DNA of 64,000 nt. It comes from CAYVTZ01 sp964454685 (GTDB lineage Bacteria; Bacillota; Clostridia; Christensenellales; Christensenellaceae). The DNA lies in the NCBI GenBank assembly GCA_964454685.1, contig CAYVTZ010000001.1, positions 1 through 64,000 of the forward strand. Reading direction: 5' to 3'. The notes beneath the pieces were generated by a model. It had not been told where the DNA came from. It did no database searches and was given only the letters and a program-made list of their open reading frames with translations. Position numbers and translations under genes: made by a program. Of the stretch, positions 16,835 to 25,241 are shown piece by piece (within the stretch, counting starts at the first letter, position 1; every line of letters starts with the position of its first letter).

Positions 16835-16957
16835 TTGTGCGCTCCCTCACCTACAAAGCTACCTTCACTGCTTTGTTACTCAGCAGTCTTGATCAAGTCC
16901 ATGAAAGGTGTCATCATACTCTGTCAGCCCAATCTACTCGTTTCTTGTCCAACATAA

Positions 16958-16989
16958 TTTTTAGGGCGGGATAGCCCCCGCCCTAAAAA
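16958..16989. repeat. 13-bp GC-rich hairpin after the lipoprotein gene
   Basis: TTTTTAGGGCGGG (16958-16970) pairs perfectly with CCCGCCCTAAAAA (16977-16989) around a six-base loop. It lies 30 bases past the stop of the minus-strand lipoprotein gene and before DUF454. The T and A runs are inside the stem. It can act as terminator or mRNA-end stabiliser in either direction. Confidence 0.65.
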
Positions 16990-17019
16990 AACCAAAGATT
17001 CCAAATTTGTTTTTTGTGA

Positions 17020-17319
17020 TTATGCCGCCGCAATTTTCACAGCAGTCGGAAGGTCTTCCTGGTTCTTGATATCTCCGGTGTAGGTAATCGTCACCTTGGT
17101 ACCGATCGCCGCACCGTCCGGCAGTCCGGATAAATCTGTCTCATCTGTTTTGATGAAGCTAGCTGTCGAACCATCTTCCAGATCAATCGTGTAAACATTC
17201 ATCGTGCTACCTTCATTGATGGTGCCCGTCACTGTCTGCGTCTGCGCCTGTTGCGAGCATGCCGCAAAAACCGCGCATGCCAGCAATGCTGCAATCATCA
17301 CTGTCAAAATCCGTTTCAT
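17020..17319 (-). CDS. Small lipoprotein of unknown function
   Basis: A 99-residue secreted protein with a lipoprotein signal peptide (MKRILTVMIAALLACAVFAAC; lipobox ending at Cys20) and a short beta-rich mature domain, including a YTIDLEDGSTASFIKTDE stretch and a VTITYTGDI strand. The mature domain looks like a small OB or bacterial-OB-like fold, but no family is recognised. It should be anchored on the outer face of the membrane. It has its own promoter at 17391-17419 and a hairpin at its end. Confidence 0.75.
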   Translation of the reverse strand: MKRILTVMIAALLACAVFAACSQQAQTQTVTGTINEGSTMNVYTIDLEDGSTASFIKTDETDLSGLPDGAAIGTKVTITYTGDIKNQEDLPTAVKIAAA

Positions 17320-17390
17320 ATCGTTGTCCTCCTGTTATGCAGGGCGTCTGCCCGTCGTGGAAGTGGAGCGTTGCCTCATTTCCCACCTAA

Positions 17391-17419
17391 AGTATACGCT
17401 TGTGCCCCCTGTATTGCAA
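17391..17419 (-). promoter_or_regulatory. Promoter of the small lipoprotein gene
   Basis: Minus strand TTGCAA (17419-17414), 17 bases, TATACT (17396-17391). The leader to the ATG at 17319 is about 65 bases. Confidence 0.55.
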
Positions 17420-17495
17420 GCCACGGGAAATGAACAATTTTTGAAGTTTTGCGCGTTTTGAGCGCACTGCAAAAGCAAAAATCGCAATAAATGGC

Positions 17496-17524
17496 TTGCC
17501 ACTTCATCTTCCAAGCATTATAAT
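17496..17524 (+). promoter_or_regulatory. Promoter of the ECF S component / glucosaminidase pair
   Basis: TTGCCA (17496-17501), 17 bases, TATAAT (17519-17524). The start site would be about 30 bases before the ATG at 17563, so there is no room for a riboswitch. Confidence 0.6.
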
Positions 17525-17562
17525 CAGTAGATATAATAGATCAAAGGAATGGGAAGCGACTC

Positions 17563-18189
17563 ATGCAGAAAAAAAACATCGTGTCTCTGCTTGCAAAAAC
17601 AGCCATGATGATTGCCCTTACACTGCTGCTGCAATTCGTTGCCGGCAGCATTTCAGGCGGCAACCAGCTTTTGGTTGGAAGCGTAGTCAATTTCGGGTTG
17701 CTCCTGTCCGTAATGCTGTGTGGAATCACAGGCGGCATCGCTGTGGGGCTGTTGACGCCGCTGGTCGGGCTGGCGTTCGGGCTGCTTGCCAATCCCCTAT
17801 TCTATCCCTTTGTCGCAGGTTCCAATGCCATTCTGATTCTGCTGGTGTGGCTGGTCACACGCACGTTCCGCACACCTCGCCGCCGCAATCTCATTGCTGC
17901 GCTGTCCGTGGGGTGTATCGCAAAATATCTCAGTATGACACTCTCTGCCGCCATACTGATGCCGTTGTTTCTGCAAAACGCAAAGCAGCTTGCCGTTTTG
18001 GCACAGGCATGGGGCATTTTACAGCTCTTTACTGCAATCATCGGCAGCATCCTTGCATTTCTGGTTGCATACAAAATGCGCAACATCACGCTAGGGGATG
18101 ACCATTATCTCATACAACCGCCGTTCCGGCAAGCATTCTGCGCCAAAGATGCGCAGCATCACAAAAAAAGAAACGAGGGAAATTCATGA
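17563..18189 (+). CDS. ECF transporter S component-like membrane protein
   Basis: A 208-residue protein with five to six hydrophobic segments, matching the ECF-type substrate-binding (S) component family: SLLAKTAMMIALTLLLQFVAG, then GSVVNFGLLLSVMLCGITGGIAVGLLTPLVG. S components capture vitamins or metabolites and associate with a shared energising module (EcfAA'T) encoded elsewhere. The substrate cannot be told, and no riboswitch marks it. The last 30 residues are polar and rich in His, Lys and Arg. Its stop overlaps the ATG of the next gene (ATGA), which suggests coupled translation with the secreted glucosaminidase. Confidence 0.75.
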   Translation: MQKKNIVSLLAKTAMMIALTLLLQFVAGSISGGNQLLVGSVVNFGLLLSVMLCGITGGIAVGLLTPLVGLAFGLLANPLFYPFVAGSNAILILLVWLVTRTFRTPRRRNLIAALSVGCIAKYLSMTLSAAILMPLFLQNAKQLAVLAQAWGILQLFTAIIGSILAFLVAYKMRNITLGDDHYLIQPPFRQAFCAKDAQHHKKRNEGNS

Positions 18190-19847
18190 CCAAAACGTTC
18201 AAACAAAAGTCAATCGCTCTATTGGTAGCGGTGTTTTTACTGGTTGGTGTGCTGCTGCCGTTGGGCACTGCGCAGGCCGCAGATACCACACGTCCCCAAG
18301 TTGGCTCTATCCAGATATTGACCAATTCCCCCACCCAAAAAACATCCTTCCCCGTGCGCGTCACGGGCGTTTCGGATGCTACGGGCATTCGCTCGGTCAT
18401 GCTGCGTGTCAAGCTTGGCAAAACAGTCAAATCATTTCCAATGAAGCAACGTGCCGATCAGGTTTGGCAGGTCACATTTGATGCGCGCGCATTCGGTTAT
18501 CGAGCAGGCACCTATCAAATGGATGTCAAAGTCACCGCCAACAGCGGCAGGCAGTCACGCGCTCCCAAAACCAGTGTCGTAATCAAAGACGCACCCGCCC
18601 CCGCCATCGGTCAGCTCAACCTCTATCAGAAGTCTCCCACAGACAGCAGATTTCGTATGCGCGCCATTGGCGTATCCGCAGCAGCAGGCATCAAATCCGT
18701 ACAGTTCCGTGTGCAAAACAGTCGTGGCAAAAAGTTCATCAATGCCAAACGCATGAGTAATGCCGGCATTTACGATGCCAACTTCGACATCTCATGGTTC
18801 GGTGGTATGACCGGCACCTATACAATCGATGTCAAGGTCACCGATCGGCGTGGAAGGGTCACCTATTCCCCCAAGCAAAAAGTCACGCTGCGCAATCCCA
18901 ACGAGCCCACGCTGGACAAATTCACTGCGCAGATTACTTCCAATCCAACAGAGCAGACTTCTTTCACGGTAACCGCATCCGGTCTGCGTAGCACAGTTGG
19001 CTTTGCCAAGGTTTCCTTCCGCGTTTATGACAAATACCGCGGCACTTCCAGCGCCAAATATTTCCCCGCCAAACGCACCGGCGCCGATCAATATCAAGGC
19101 AAGTTCGACCTCGCCATGATGGGTGGGCAGTCCGGACGCTATATCTTCTCAGTTGCGGCAACGGACAAGCGCGGTCAAACCGTTCACTTCCCGCAGACCC
19201 TGACAGTGCAAGTTGATAAACCGGTCGTTCCCATCGGCTCGTATGCCATCATGGGCAATGCAGAGGCTACTGTCGCGCAAATGAAACGTTTCTTTATCGC
19301 CAATGCGCGCAGCTATCGTGGCCCGGTCTCCAGTTATATTACTGCCACAGGTGGGTTTGACTCCGAAGGATTTCCGGTGTACTATACTCAGCGCTCCACT
19401 CCCGGTGAAGCTGCCAACTATGATGATGTCATCAATAATCCCCGCTTGGATTTAGAGCGCTTGATCCGCGTTTATATGGAAGAGGGTGCCGCAGAGGGCG
19501 TGAAGCCGGAAGTCGCCTTTGCGCAAATGTGTCTGGAAACCGGGTTCCTGCGTTTTGGCGGTGACGTTATCCCGCCGCAGTGCAACTTTGCGGGCATCGG
19601 CACCACAGGCGGCGGCGTACAGGGCGCATATTTCAGCTCTGTTCGCATGGGCGTGCGCGCGCAAATACAGCATCTCAAGGCATACGCCAGCACCGCTCCG
19701 CTCAATCTTCCCTTGATTGACCCGCGTTTTCACCTCGTGACGCGCGGCTGTGCTCCTACCGTGGAGGGATTAGCGGGCAAATGGGCAGTCCCCGGTTTGA
19801 CCTACACCGCAACCATGCTCAATTACCTTGCACAAATCAAGTCTTAA
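18186..19847 (+). CDS. Secreted glucosaminidase with three GBS-Bsp-like repeats
   Basis: A 553-residue secreted protein. After a signal peptide (cleavage near AQA-AD, residue 32) come three related beta-repeats of about 95 residues, near 37-130, 133-230 and 238-338, each with a G-x-Y/R-x-D/F-x-V closing pattern such as GTYQMDVKVT, GTYTIDVKVTD, GRYIFSVAATD. These match GBS-Bsp-like wall-binding repeats. The C-terminal domain (from ~360) resembles the glucosaminidase/lysozyme-like family, with a probable catalytic Glu in FAQMCLETGFLRFGG. It should cut peptidoglycan at the cell surface. Translation is coupled to the ECF S component upstream; a strong terminator follows. Confidence 0.85.
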   Translation: MTKTFKQKSIALLVAVFLLVGVLLPLGTAQAADTTRPQVGSIQILTNSPTQKTSFPVRVTGVSDATGIRSVMLRVKLGKTVKSFPMKQRADQVWQVTFDARAFGYRAGTYQMDVKVTANSGRQSRAPKTSVVIKDAPAPAIGQLNLYQKSPTDSRFRMRAIGVSAAAGIKSVQFRVQNSRGKKFINAKRMSNAGIYDANFDISWFGGMTGTYTIDVKVTDRRGRVTYSPKQKVTLRNPNEPTLDKFTAQITSNPTEQTSFTVTASGLRSTVGFAKVSFRVYDKYRGTSSAKYFPAKRTGADQYQGKFDLAMMGGQSGRYIFSVAATDKRGQTVHFPQTLTVQVDKPVVPIGSYAIMGNAEATVAQMKRFFIANARSYRGPVSSYITATGGFDSEGFPVYYTQRSTPGEAANYDDVINNPRLDLERLIRVYMEEGAAEGVKPEVAFAQMCLETGFLRFGGDVIPPQCNFAGIGTTGGGVQGAYFSSVRMGVRAQIQHLKAYASTAPLNLPLIDPRFHLVTRGCAPTVEGLAGKWAVPGLTYTATMLNYLAQIKS

Positions 19848-19878
19848 ACAGACTGCCAATCACCACACATCCGCGTAC

Positions 19879-19940
19879 AAAAATACCGCGCAGCTTGGCA
19901 AATGACTACATCAGCCTCGTCGCGCGGTATTTTTATATTT
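19879..19940 (+). terminator. Terminator after the glucosaminidase gene
   Basis: AAAAATACCGCGC (19879-19891) pairs perfectly over 13 bases with GCGCGGTATTTTT (19922-19934), followed by ATATTTT. Large 30-base loop. The symmetrical T/A flanks also allow termination from the minus-strand feo operon. Confidence 0.8.
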
Positions 19941-20068
19941 TGTCGTAAAAGCGTAATTGTGTGTCCCTGCACCATCTGATATCCGGGCATCTTTGTCTGT
20001 CCCAGTCTCCCACTCTGCGCATGCTCAAGCTGTGTGTTCCATCAGCGAATGCCATCACGCCGCCATTT

Positions 20069-20209
20069 TCAAGCCTTGTGCTTGCTCCCGCACGCCTTCT
20101 TGCAATCTGCGCATCCGCCGCAGCATCCCTTCTTTTTCTTCATGACCACCACAGCCATGATCACCGCAAAAAGAGCGATTGCTACAATGATCACATCCCA
20201 TATGTTCAT
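20069..20209 (-). CDS. FeoB-associated Cys-rich membrane protein
   Basis: A 46-residue protein: one transmembrane helix (VIIVAIALFAVIMAVVV), then a basic stretch KKKK and a Cys-rich tail CCGGCADCKKACGSKHK. It matches the small FeoB-associated Cys-rich family encoded after feoB in many Firmicutes, thought to aid ferrous iron handling at the FeoB pore; its exact role is not known. Its ribosome site GGGAGG overlaps the feoB end; the ATG is at 20209, one base after the feoB stop. Last gene of the feoA-feoB operon. Confidence 0.88.
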   Translation of the reverse strand: MNIWDVIIVAIALFAVIMAVVVMKKKKGCCGGCADCKKACGSKHKA

Positions 20210-20210
20210 C

Positions 20211-22220
20211 TTAGATTCCTCCCATTACCAGTTGCGCCAATGTGTACACCACGAAGGATACACCCCACGCAATCAGCAGTTGAAATGCAATCATACCCAG
20301 CGTCGCTTTGCCGCTCCACTCTCGCTTCAGCGCCGCCACCGCAGCCACGCATGGCGTGTACAACAGTGTGAAGGTCAGAAAGCTCAATGCCGCTGCAGGT
20401 GTGAAAATCTGCCCCAGCGCAACGGGCAGGGTTGCCGCATTTGCACCCGTAAGCACCATGAAAGTGCTCACTACCGCCTCTTTTGCGGAGAAGCCCGTCA
20501 GCAGAGCCGTTGAAGCTTGCCAGTTTCCAAATCCCAGCGGCGCAAAGATCGGGCTGATGGCGTTCCCAATGTTCGCCAGAATGCTTTGCGACGCATCGTC
20601 CACCATGTTCCAGCGCAGATCAAAGCTTTGCAGCAACCAAATGATGATGGACGCAAGAAAGATAATGGTAAAGGCGCGTTGCAGAAAATCTCGTGCGCGC
20701 TCCCACAGCAGCTGCATCACATTCTTGATCGCCGGCAACCGATAGCTGGGCAATTCCAGCAAAAATGGAGACGCCGTACCACGAAACACCGTTTTGCGCG
20801 CAATCAGCGCACACAGAATGCCCACACCAATGCCCCCCACATACAGCAGCATCATCACAATGGCTGCATGCTGCGGAAAAAACGCCGCCGAAATCAGCGC
20901 GTACACCGGGAGCTTTGCGCTGCAACTCATGAACGGAATCAACAGCAATGTCATCTTCTTATCACGGCTGCTGGTCAAGGTGCGCGTCGATAAAAACGCG
21001 GGAACACTGCATCCGAAGCCAATCAGCATCGGAACAAAACTCTTGCCCGAAAGCCCGATCTTACGCAGCGGTTTATCCATGACAAACGCAATGCGCGCCA
21101 TATATCCGCTGTCCTCCAGCAAGGAAAGAAATAAAAACAGGATTACGATGATAGGTAAAAAGCCCAATACGCCTCCCACACCACCAAATACACCATCCAC
21201 AACAAAGCTTTGCACCACAACATTGACGCCCGCCGCTTCCATGCTCTGTTGCACCAAACCGCCCAGTGATTCAATACCACCTGCCAGCAAATCGCTGAGC
21301 GGATTTCCCAACACATCGAATGTCAGAAAGAAAATAAGCAGCATAATCCCCAAAAAAATCGGGATTGCGGTATATTTTCCCGTCAAAAGGCGATCGATGC
21401 GCGTGGAACGCAATGCCTGCTTATTCTCGTGCGCCTTGATGACGGCAGCGTGGCAAACATGTTCAATGAACTGATATCGCATGTCTGCCAGCGCAGCATA
21501 CCGGTCGGTTTTCAGTTCCGTTTCCATTTCCTGAATGCTGTGTTGTGCCAGGTCCAATTCGTTCGCACTCAGCGCAAGCTCCTCTTGTACCGAAGCATCG
21601 CCCTCGATCAGCTTGGTTGCCGCATAACGCAGCGGCAGTCCCGCCTGCTCTGCATGGTCTTCAATTTGATGCACCAAACTGTGGATACAGCGATGCATCG
21701 CCCCCGCACAAAAATCGGTACGCTTGGGTTTTCGCTTTTTGTGTACCGTTTCCATCGCCACGCGCACCAGCTCGTCCACACCATCCCCGCGCGATGCGCT
21801 GATGGGCACCACCGGAACCCCCAATTCCTTCGCCATCTTTTCCAGATCGACCATACCGCCATTTGTGGTAAATTCGTCCATCATATTCAGTGCGATCACC
21901 GTTGGGATCTCCATTTCCAAAAGCTGCAAGCTCAGATAAAGATTGCGCTCCAGGTTGGTTGCATCCACAATGTTGATGATGCCGTCCGGCTGCTCCCGAA
22001 TCAGGAAATCCCGTGTCACGATCTCCTCGCCTGTGTACGGGCTAAGCGAGTAAATGCCCGGCAAATCTACCACAAGCGCATTTTTTTGCCCCTTAATCTC
22101 GCCTGTTTTTTTCTCGATAGTCACACCGGGAAAGTTCCCCACGCGTTGCCGCGCGCCCGTCAGTTGATTGAACAACGTTGTCTTTCCACAATTTTGGTTA
22201 CCCGCCAAAGCAAAAATCAT
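20211..22220 (-). CDS. feoB: Ferrous iron transporter FeoB
   Basis: A 669-residue inner-membrane ferrous iron transporter. The N-terminal G domain (residues ~1-165) has G1 GNQNCGKT, G2 NFPGVTIEKKTG, G3 DLPG and G4 NMMDE; a helical GDI-like region follows, then about eight to eleven membrane segments with the two Gate-type regions (GFLPIIVILFLFLSLLEDSGYMAR and the later C-terminal repeat). Slightly shorter than the ~770-residue E. coli form, as is usual in Firmicutes. The start overlaps the feoA stop (ATGA). It sits behind a DtxR-controlled promoter, so is probably made when iron is scarce. Confidence 0.97.
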   Translation of the reverse strand: MIFALAGNQNCGKTTLFNQLTGARQRVGNFPGVTIEKKTGEIKGQKNALVVDLPGIYSLSPYTGEEIVTRDFLIREQPDGIINIVDATNLERNLYLSLQLLEMEIPTVIALNMMDEFTTNGGMVDLEKMAKELGVPVVPISASRGDGVDELVRVAMETVHKKRKPKRTDFCAGAMHRCIHSLVHQIEDHAEQAGLPLRYAATKLIEGDASVQEELALSANELDLAQHSIQEMETELKTDRYAALADMRYQFIEHVCHAAVIKAHENKQALRSTRIDRLLTGKYTAIPIFLGIMLLIFFLTFDVLGNPLSDLLAGGIESLGGLVQQSMEAAGVNVVVQSFVVDGVFGGVGGVLGFLPIIVILFLFLSLLEDSGYMARIAFVMDKPLRKIGLSGKSFVPMLIGFGCSVPAFLSTRTLTSSRDKKMTLLLIPFMSCSAKLPVYALISAAFFPQHAAIVMMLLYVGGIGVGILCALIARKTVFRGTASPFLLELPSYRLPAIKNVMQLLWERARDFLQRAFTIIFLASIIIWLLQSFDLRWNMVDDASQSILANIGNAISPIFAPLGFGNWQASTALLTGFSAKEAVVSTFMVLTGANAATLPVALGQIFTPAAALSFLTFTLLYTPCVAAVAALKREWSGKATLGMIAFQLLIAWGVSFVVYTLAQLVMGGI

Positions 22221-22441
22221 TCTTCCACCTCAATCATCTGTGCGTCATCCTTGCGCAGCGTCAATGTATATCCCCGCAGCATCAACTCCATCGGGTCGCC
22301 CATGGGCGCCACCTTGCGCACGTGGATCTGCGTTCCCGGGGTGATGCCCATATCCAGCAACCGGCAGCGCAGCATTCCTTCGCCACGCACCGCAAAAACT
22401 CGTGCCGTTTCACCAATTTCTAATTGATTTAGTGTTCGCAT
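22217..22441 (-). CDS. feoA: FeoA, cytosolic iron-uptake accessory protein
   Basis: A 74-residue SH3-like FeoA domain protein (TLNQLEIGETARVFAV, CRLLDMGITPGTQIHV, ending GYTLTLRKDDAQMIEVEE). It is required with FeoB for Fe2+ uptake, acting on the cytosolic face. The ATG at 22441 follows GGGAGGG; an upstream in-frame start is not needed. It overlaps feoB by four bases. First gene of the operon, downstream of a promoter and DtxR-like operator. Confidence 0.95.
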   Translation of the reverse strand: MRTLNQLEIGETARVFAVRGEGMLRCRLLDMGITPGTQIHVRKVAPMGDPMELMLRGYTLTLRKDDAQMIEVEE

Positions 22442-22460
22442 TGCGTTCCCTCCCAAATAG

Positions 22461-22512
22461 TTAGTCTATCCTAACCGTTAGTTAGTTTATCATAACCACA
22501 GGGCTCTGTCAA
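22461..22512 (-). promoter_or_regulatory. feoAB promoter and DtxR/IdeR-like operator
   Basis: Minus strand TTGACA (22512-22507), 17 bases, TAAACT (22489-22484). Just after it, over the transcription start, lies the sequence 22461-22479, which on the plus strand reads TTAGTCTATCCTAACCGTT. It matches the IdeR/DtxR box (TTAGGTTAGSCTAACCTAA) at about 13 of 19 positions, with further TTAGTTAG/ATAACC half-sites to 22497. Metal-bound DtxR would block the promoter. Confidence 0.65.
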
Positions 22513-22529
22513 GCATAAATCCCCCTGGA

Positions 22530-22558
22530 TTGACAGATTTTTTTTGTTCGTCTATACT
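22530..22558 (+). promoter_or_regulatory. Promoter of the DtxR-family regulator gene
   Basis: TTGACA (22530-22535), 17 bases, TATACT (22553-22558): a near-perfect consensus, divergent from the feo promoter 18 bases away. Confidence 0.7.
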
Positions 22559-22609
22559 AATGTTATGATTGAAATGCAATCGCTCTGTGGTTGCGCAACG
22601 AGGGGTCTC

Positions 22610-22981
22610 ATGAAAATTCTGGAATCGGCTGAAAATTATCTGGAAACCATTTATTTGCTGCAAAAGCAAATGGGAGAGGTGCGCGCCATTGATATCGCAC
22701 GGCACCTTGGCTTTTCCAAGCCCAGCGTCAGCACTGCGCTCAAATCACTGCGTGAAAACGATCTGGTCACAGTCAGCGATTCGGGATTTCTCGCCCTTAC
22801 AGATGCAGGTTTAACACTTGCGCTTGCCATTTACGATCGTCACGAAACCTTACGCCGCTTTTTCTGCTCGATTGGCGTGGATGCGCAGACAGCGCATGAG
22901 GATGCCTGCAAAATCGAGCATAACCTCAGCCCGCAAACCTTTGAAAAACTAAAATCATTCATAGCAAAGCAAGAAATTTAA
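22610..22981 (+). CDS. DtxR-family metal-dependent transcriptional repressor
   Basis: A 123-residue regulator: N-terminal winged helix (SAENYLETIYLLQKQMGEVRA, then FSKPSVSTALKSLRENDLV, residues ~5-60) and a metal-binding dimerisation domain (RHETLRRFF, AHEDACKIEHNLSP). The HExxC-type DACKIEH and the Arg-His-Glu pattern match known metal ligands. It lacks the C-terminal SH3-like domain, like MntR-type short members. Divergent from feoAB, so it probably senses Fe2+ and represses feo. Start chosen at 22610 because GAGGGG lies just before it. Confidence 0.92.
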   Translation: MKILESAENYLETIYLLQKQMGEVRAIDIARHLGFSKPSVSTALKSLRENDLVTVSDSGFLALTDAGLTLALAIYDRHETLRRFFCSIGVDAQTAHEDACKIEHNLSPQTFEKLKSFIAKQEI

Positions 22982-23034
22982 CGCATGAACAGCCATATCG
23001 TCTGCTTGCAGCTTTTGGGGTTCTACTTCGGTTG

Positions 23035-23739
23035 TCAATCAAAGCGTTCCATGCGCCGCTCCATCCATCGCTCCAGTACGGCGCATTGTTGCGGTGTGTG
23101 AAACCAGTGTTCGCCGTCCTCCATCACATCCAACTCCCCGCGATAGCGACGCGCAAATGCCTCCACCACGCATCGCTGCGTCAGATGATCCTTGCCCGCA
23201 TATAAAATTGATGTCGGCGTATCCCATTGCACAATCCGGTTTTCCCTCGCATACAGGAAATATTTCCACGAAAGCGTTTCTCCAAATTCCGTCACGATCT
23301 CCTGCCTGCGCTCCAATTCTTCTTGCGTCACGCATGCCCAGCCCATCATCGTTTGAATCAGCGCCTCCATATCCAAAATCGGCGAAATCATCAGACACTG
23401 TTCCAGTTCCTCTTCCGCAAAAGCCAGCAAACTGAACCACGCCCCAATGCTGTTTACGCATAGTGCAATCTGCTGCCAGTTCTCTTTCAGATATGCCATC
23501 ACAGCGTGCAGCTCCGGCACCACATGCCACGGGTCAAAGCCCGCCTCCGCCTTGCGCGCGCCATGCTCGGGCAAGTCTATGCTCAACACCTGCCACCTGT
23601 GCGCCGCCGCAATGTACGCAAATCGCTTCGCTTCTTCCTTACATCCGCACTTCCCGTGCACATACAAGAATACGCGATCGCTCTGTGCTCCCCAGAGAAT
23701 CGCCCCGTGGCAAATCTCCTGTATTTCCTGCGTCTGCAT
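23035..23739 (-). CDS. Alpha/beta hydrolase
   Basis: A 234-residue alpha/beta-hydrolase-fold protein. The oxyanion loop YVHGKCGCKEEA is near residue 27, the nucleophile elbow CVNSIGAW near 92 (Ser, with N in place of the usual first Gly), an acid candidate in YAGKDHLT near 185 and the His in DGEHWFHT near 208. It is cytosolic with unknown ester or amide substrate. The ATG at 23739 follows GAAAGGG and is separated from the M24 peptidase stop by 38 bases; an upstream in-frame extension overlaps that peptidase and is less likely. The two probably form an operon. Confidence 0.8.
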   Translation of the reverse strand: MQTQEIQEICHGAILWGAQSDRVFLYVHGKCGCKEEAKRFAYIAAAHRWQVLSIDLPEHGARKAEAGFDPWHVVPELHAVMAYLKENWQQIALCVNSIGAWFSLLAFAEEELEQCLMISPILDMEALIQTMMGWACVTQEELERRQEIVTEFGETLSWKYFLYARENRIVQWDTPTSILYAGKDHLTQRCVVEAFARRYRGELDVMEDGEHWFHTPQQCAVLERWMERRMERFD

Positions 23740-23777
23740 ACTATGCCCTTTCACAACTCTTTCGGATTCTCCGCGGG

Positions 23778-24971
23778 CTACTTCACCACGATGATGCCGC
23801 ATTCCCCGCCGGTCAGGCACTCACCGCCACCCTCGGCAACCAAATAGGTGTCCTCAAGCCCAACGATTCCCAAGCCCGCTACCGTATACTTCGGCTCCAC
23901 GGCAATCGTCATACCCGCTTCCAGCGGCGCATCAAACCCTCTGGCAATCACCGGATGCTCGTCCACTTGCAAGCCTGTTCCATGACCTAAAAAGCGTACA
24001 GTCTCGCCAGCCGGCCCCATAAAGCAGTCCAACTCAATGCCTTCCGGCAAATCGTTCATGATGTCCGCATAGATTTGCGAAGGAATCCCCCCCGGCACCA
24101 GTCTGCGCGCAATCTCCCTTTGAATCTGCAAGCATGCCGCATGCTTTCTTTCCGCTTCTTTCGGCAGTTCCTCCCCGAAAAAGTAAACCTGCGTCCGATC
24201 CGTGTGATATCCCATGAATCCAAATCCGGTATCCACAAACACCAAATCGCCACGCTTCAATTTGCGTTGCATATCCCCGAAAAACGGTACCGCCGGATTG
24301 TCTCCGCGCATACCGCCCGGTCCATTAAAAGAAGATGGATACGCGCAGTTCTCACCAAACCCAAGTTGTCCGCCAATCACTTCACACTGGAACATGCCAA
24401 AGCGTGTGCTGCCCATATATCCATACCGCTGCATTGCCAAAAACAGCTCCGCATGAAAGTCCGCTTCGCTCATGCCCTCGCGCAACAGCTTGTGTACCTC
24501 CTGATTCAGCACCGCCGCCTGTCGCTTGCCCGCCTCGCGCATCACTTCCAGCTCAAAGGCAGACTTCACGGCACGCACCGCCATAATGTGCGGCTCCAGC
24601 GCATCAACCCTTTGCATGGTAAAAACTTTTTGCAGCCGCTGCAACATAGCATAAGGCACCGTCTCTGTCTCCAGCAGCGTATTTCCCAAATTCGCATCCA
24701 ACGGTATGTCTTTATAGCTGCGCATCATGAAAATATCTTCCAGCGGGCTCTCTGCCTGCGCGCGCGCAAAGCTCTTGCGGACGTAATACTGCAATGCACC
24801 GTCCTTGCGCAAAATCAGCAATCCGTCCTGCATGGATCCGGTCAAATAATATACGCTCAATTTATTGACGATCAAGGCAGTATCCCAGCCCGCCGCATTT
24901 ACATTCAGGCGCTGCACCAGCCGCTCACGCCGCGCATTCAATTCCTCTTTGTTTGCCAAATAATTTGTCAT
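23778..24971 (-). CDS. M24 family aminopeptidase (Xaa-Pro peptidase type)
   Basis: A 397-residue protein: N-terminal creatinase-like domain (residues ~15-140), then the pita-bread M24 domain. Metal ligands are in order: VDTGFG, HTDRT, LGHGTG (His), VEPKY (Glu) and GLEDTYL (Glu). These proteases remove N-terminal residues before proline or cleave related substrates in the cytosol; exact specificity is not predictable. First of two minus-strand genes with the alpha/beta hydrolase. Confidence 0.9.
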   Translation of the reverse strand: MTNYLANKEELNARRERLVQRLNVNAAGWDTALIVNKLSVYYLTGSMQDGLLILRKDGALQYYVRKSFARAQAESPLEDIFMMRSYKDIPLDANLGNTLLETETVPYAMLQRLQKVFTMQRVDALEPHIMAVRAVKSAFELEVMREAGKRQAAVLNQEVHKLLREGMSEADFHAELFLAMQRYGYMGSTRFGMFQCEVIGGQLGFGENCAYPSSFNGPGGMRGDNPAVPFFGDMQRKLKRGDLVFVDTGFGFMGYHTDRTQVYFFGEELPKEAERKHAACLQIQREIARRLVPGGIPSQIYADIMNDLPEGIELDCFMGPAGETVRFLGHGTGLQVDEHPVIARGFDAPLEAGMTIAVEPKYTVAGLGIVGLEDTYLVAEGGGECLTGGECGIIVVK

Positions 24972-25149
24972 CGTTATCCTCCCGATTCTTCATTCAAAAT
25001 TTCCCAACAGAACGATTATATCAAAAATTTCGCTTTTGTGGAAATTTTGTGGTAAAATAATGCCGGCGGAGCAGTTGCTTTGTTTTGCGGTTGCACCGCA
25101 AGTAAATTTTAAAATATCTGAGAGTATAACCAGATTAAGGAGATTGACT

Positions 25150-25236
25150 TTGAAATTAGGATTCAAGCGGCTGTTATTCCTTCTTCCGTTCCTCGTGGCG
25201 GCGGCAGTATTTTTGTTGCTGACCTACTATCGGTGA
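25150..25236 (+). CDS. 28-residue single-pass membrane peptide before apbE
   Basis: TTG at 25150 is preceded by AAGGAGA at a good distance and reads MKLGFKRLLFLLPFLVAAA... to TGA at 25236: a positively charged N-terminus and one hydrophobic helix. It ends six bases before the apbE ATG, so the two are presumably co-translated. No family is recognised; in frame with it upstream there is no better start. It may be a small membrane subunit of the adjacent redox-type cluster or a translated leader. Confidence 0.5.
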   Translation: MKLGFKRLLFLLPFLVAAAVFLLLTYYR

Positions 25237-25241
25237 GGCTG

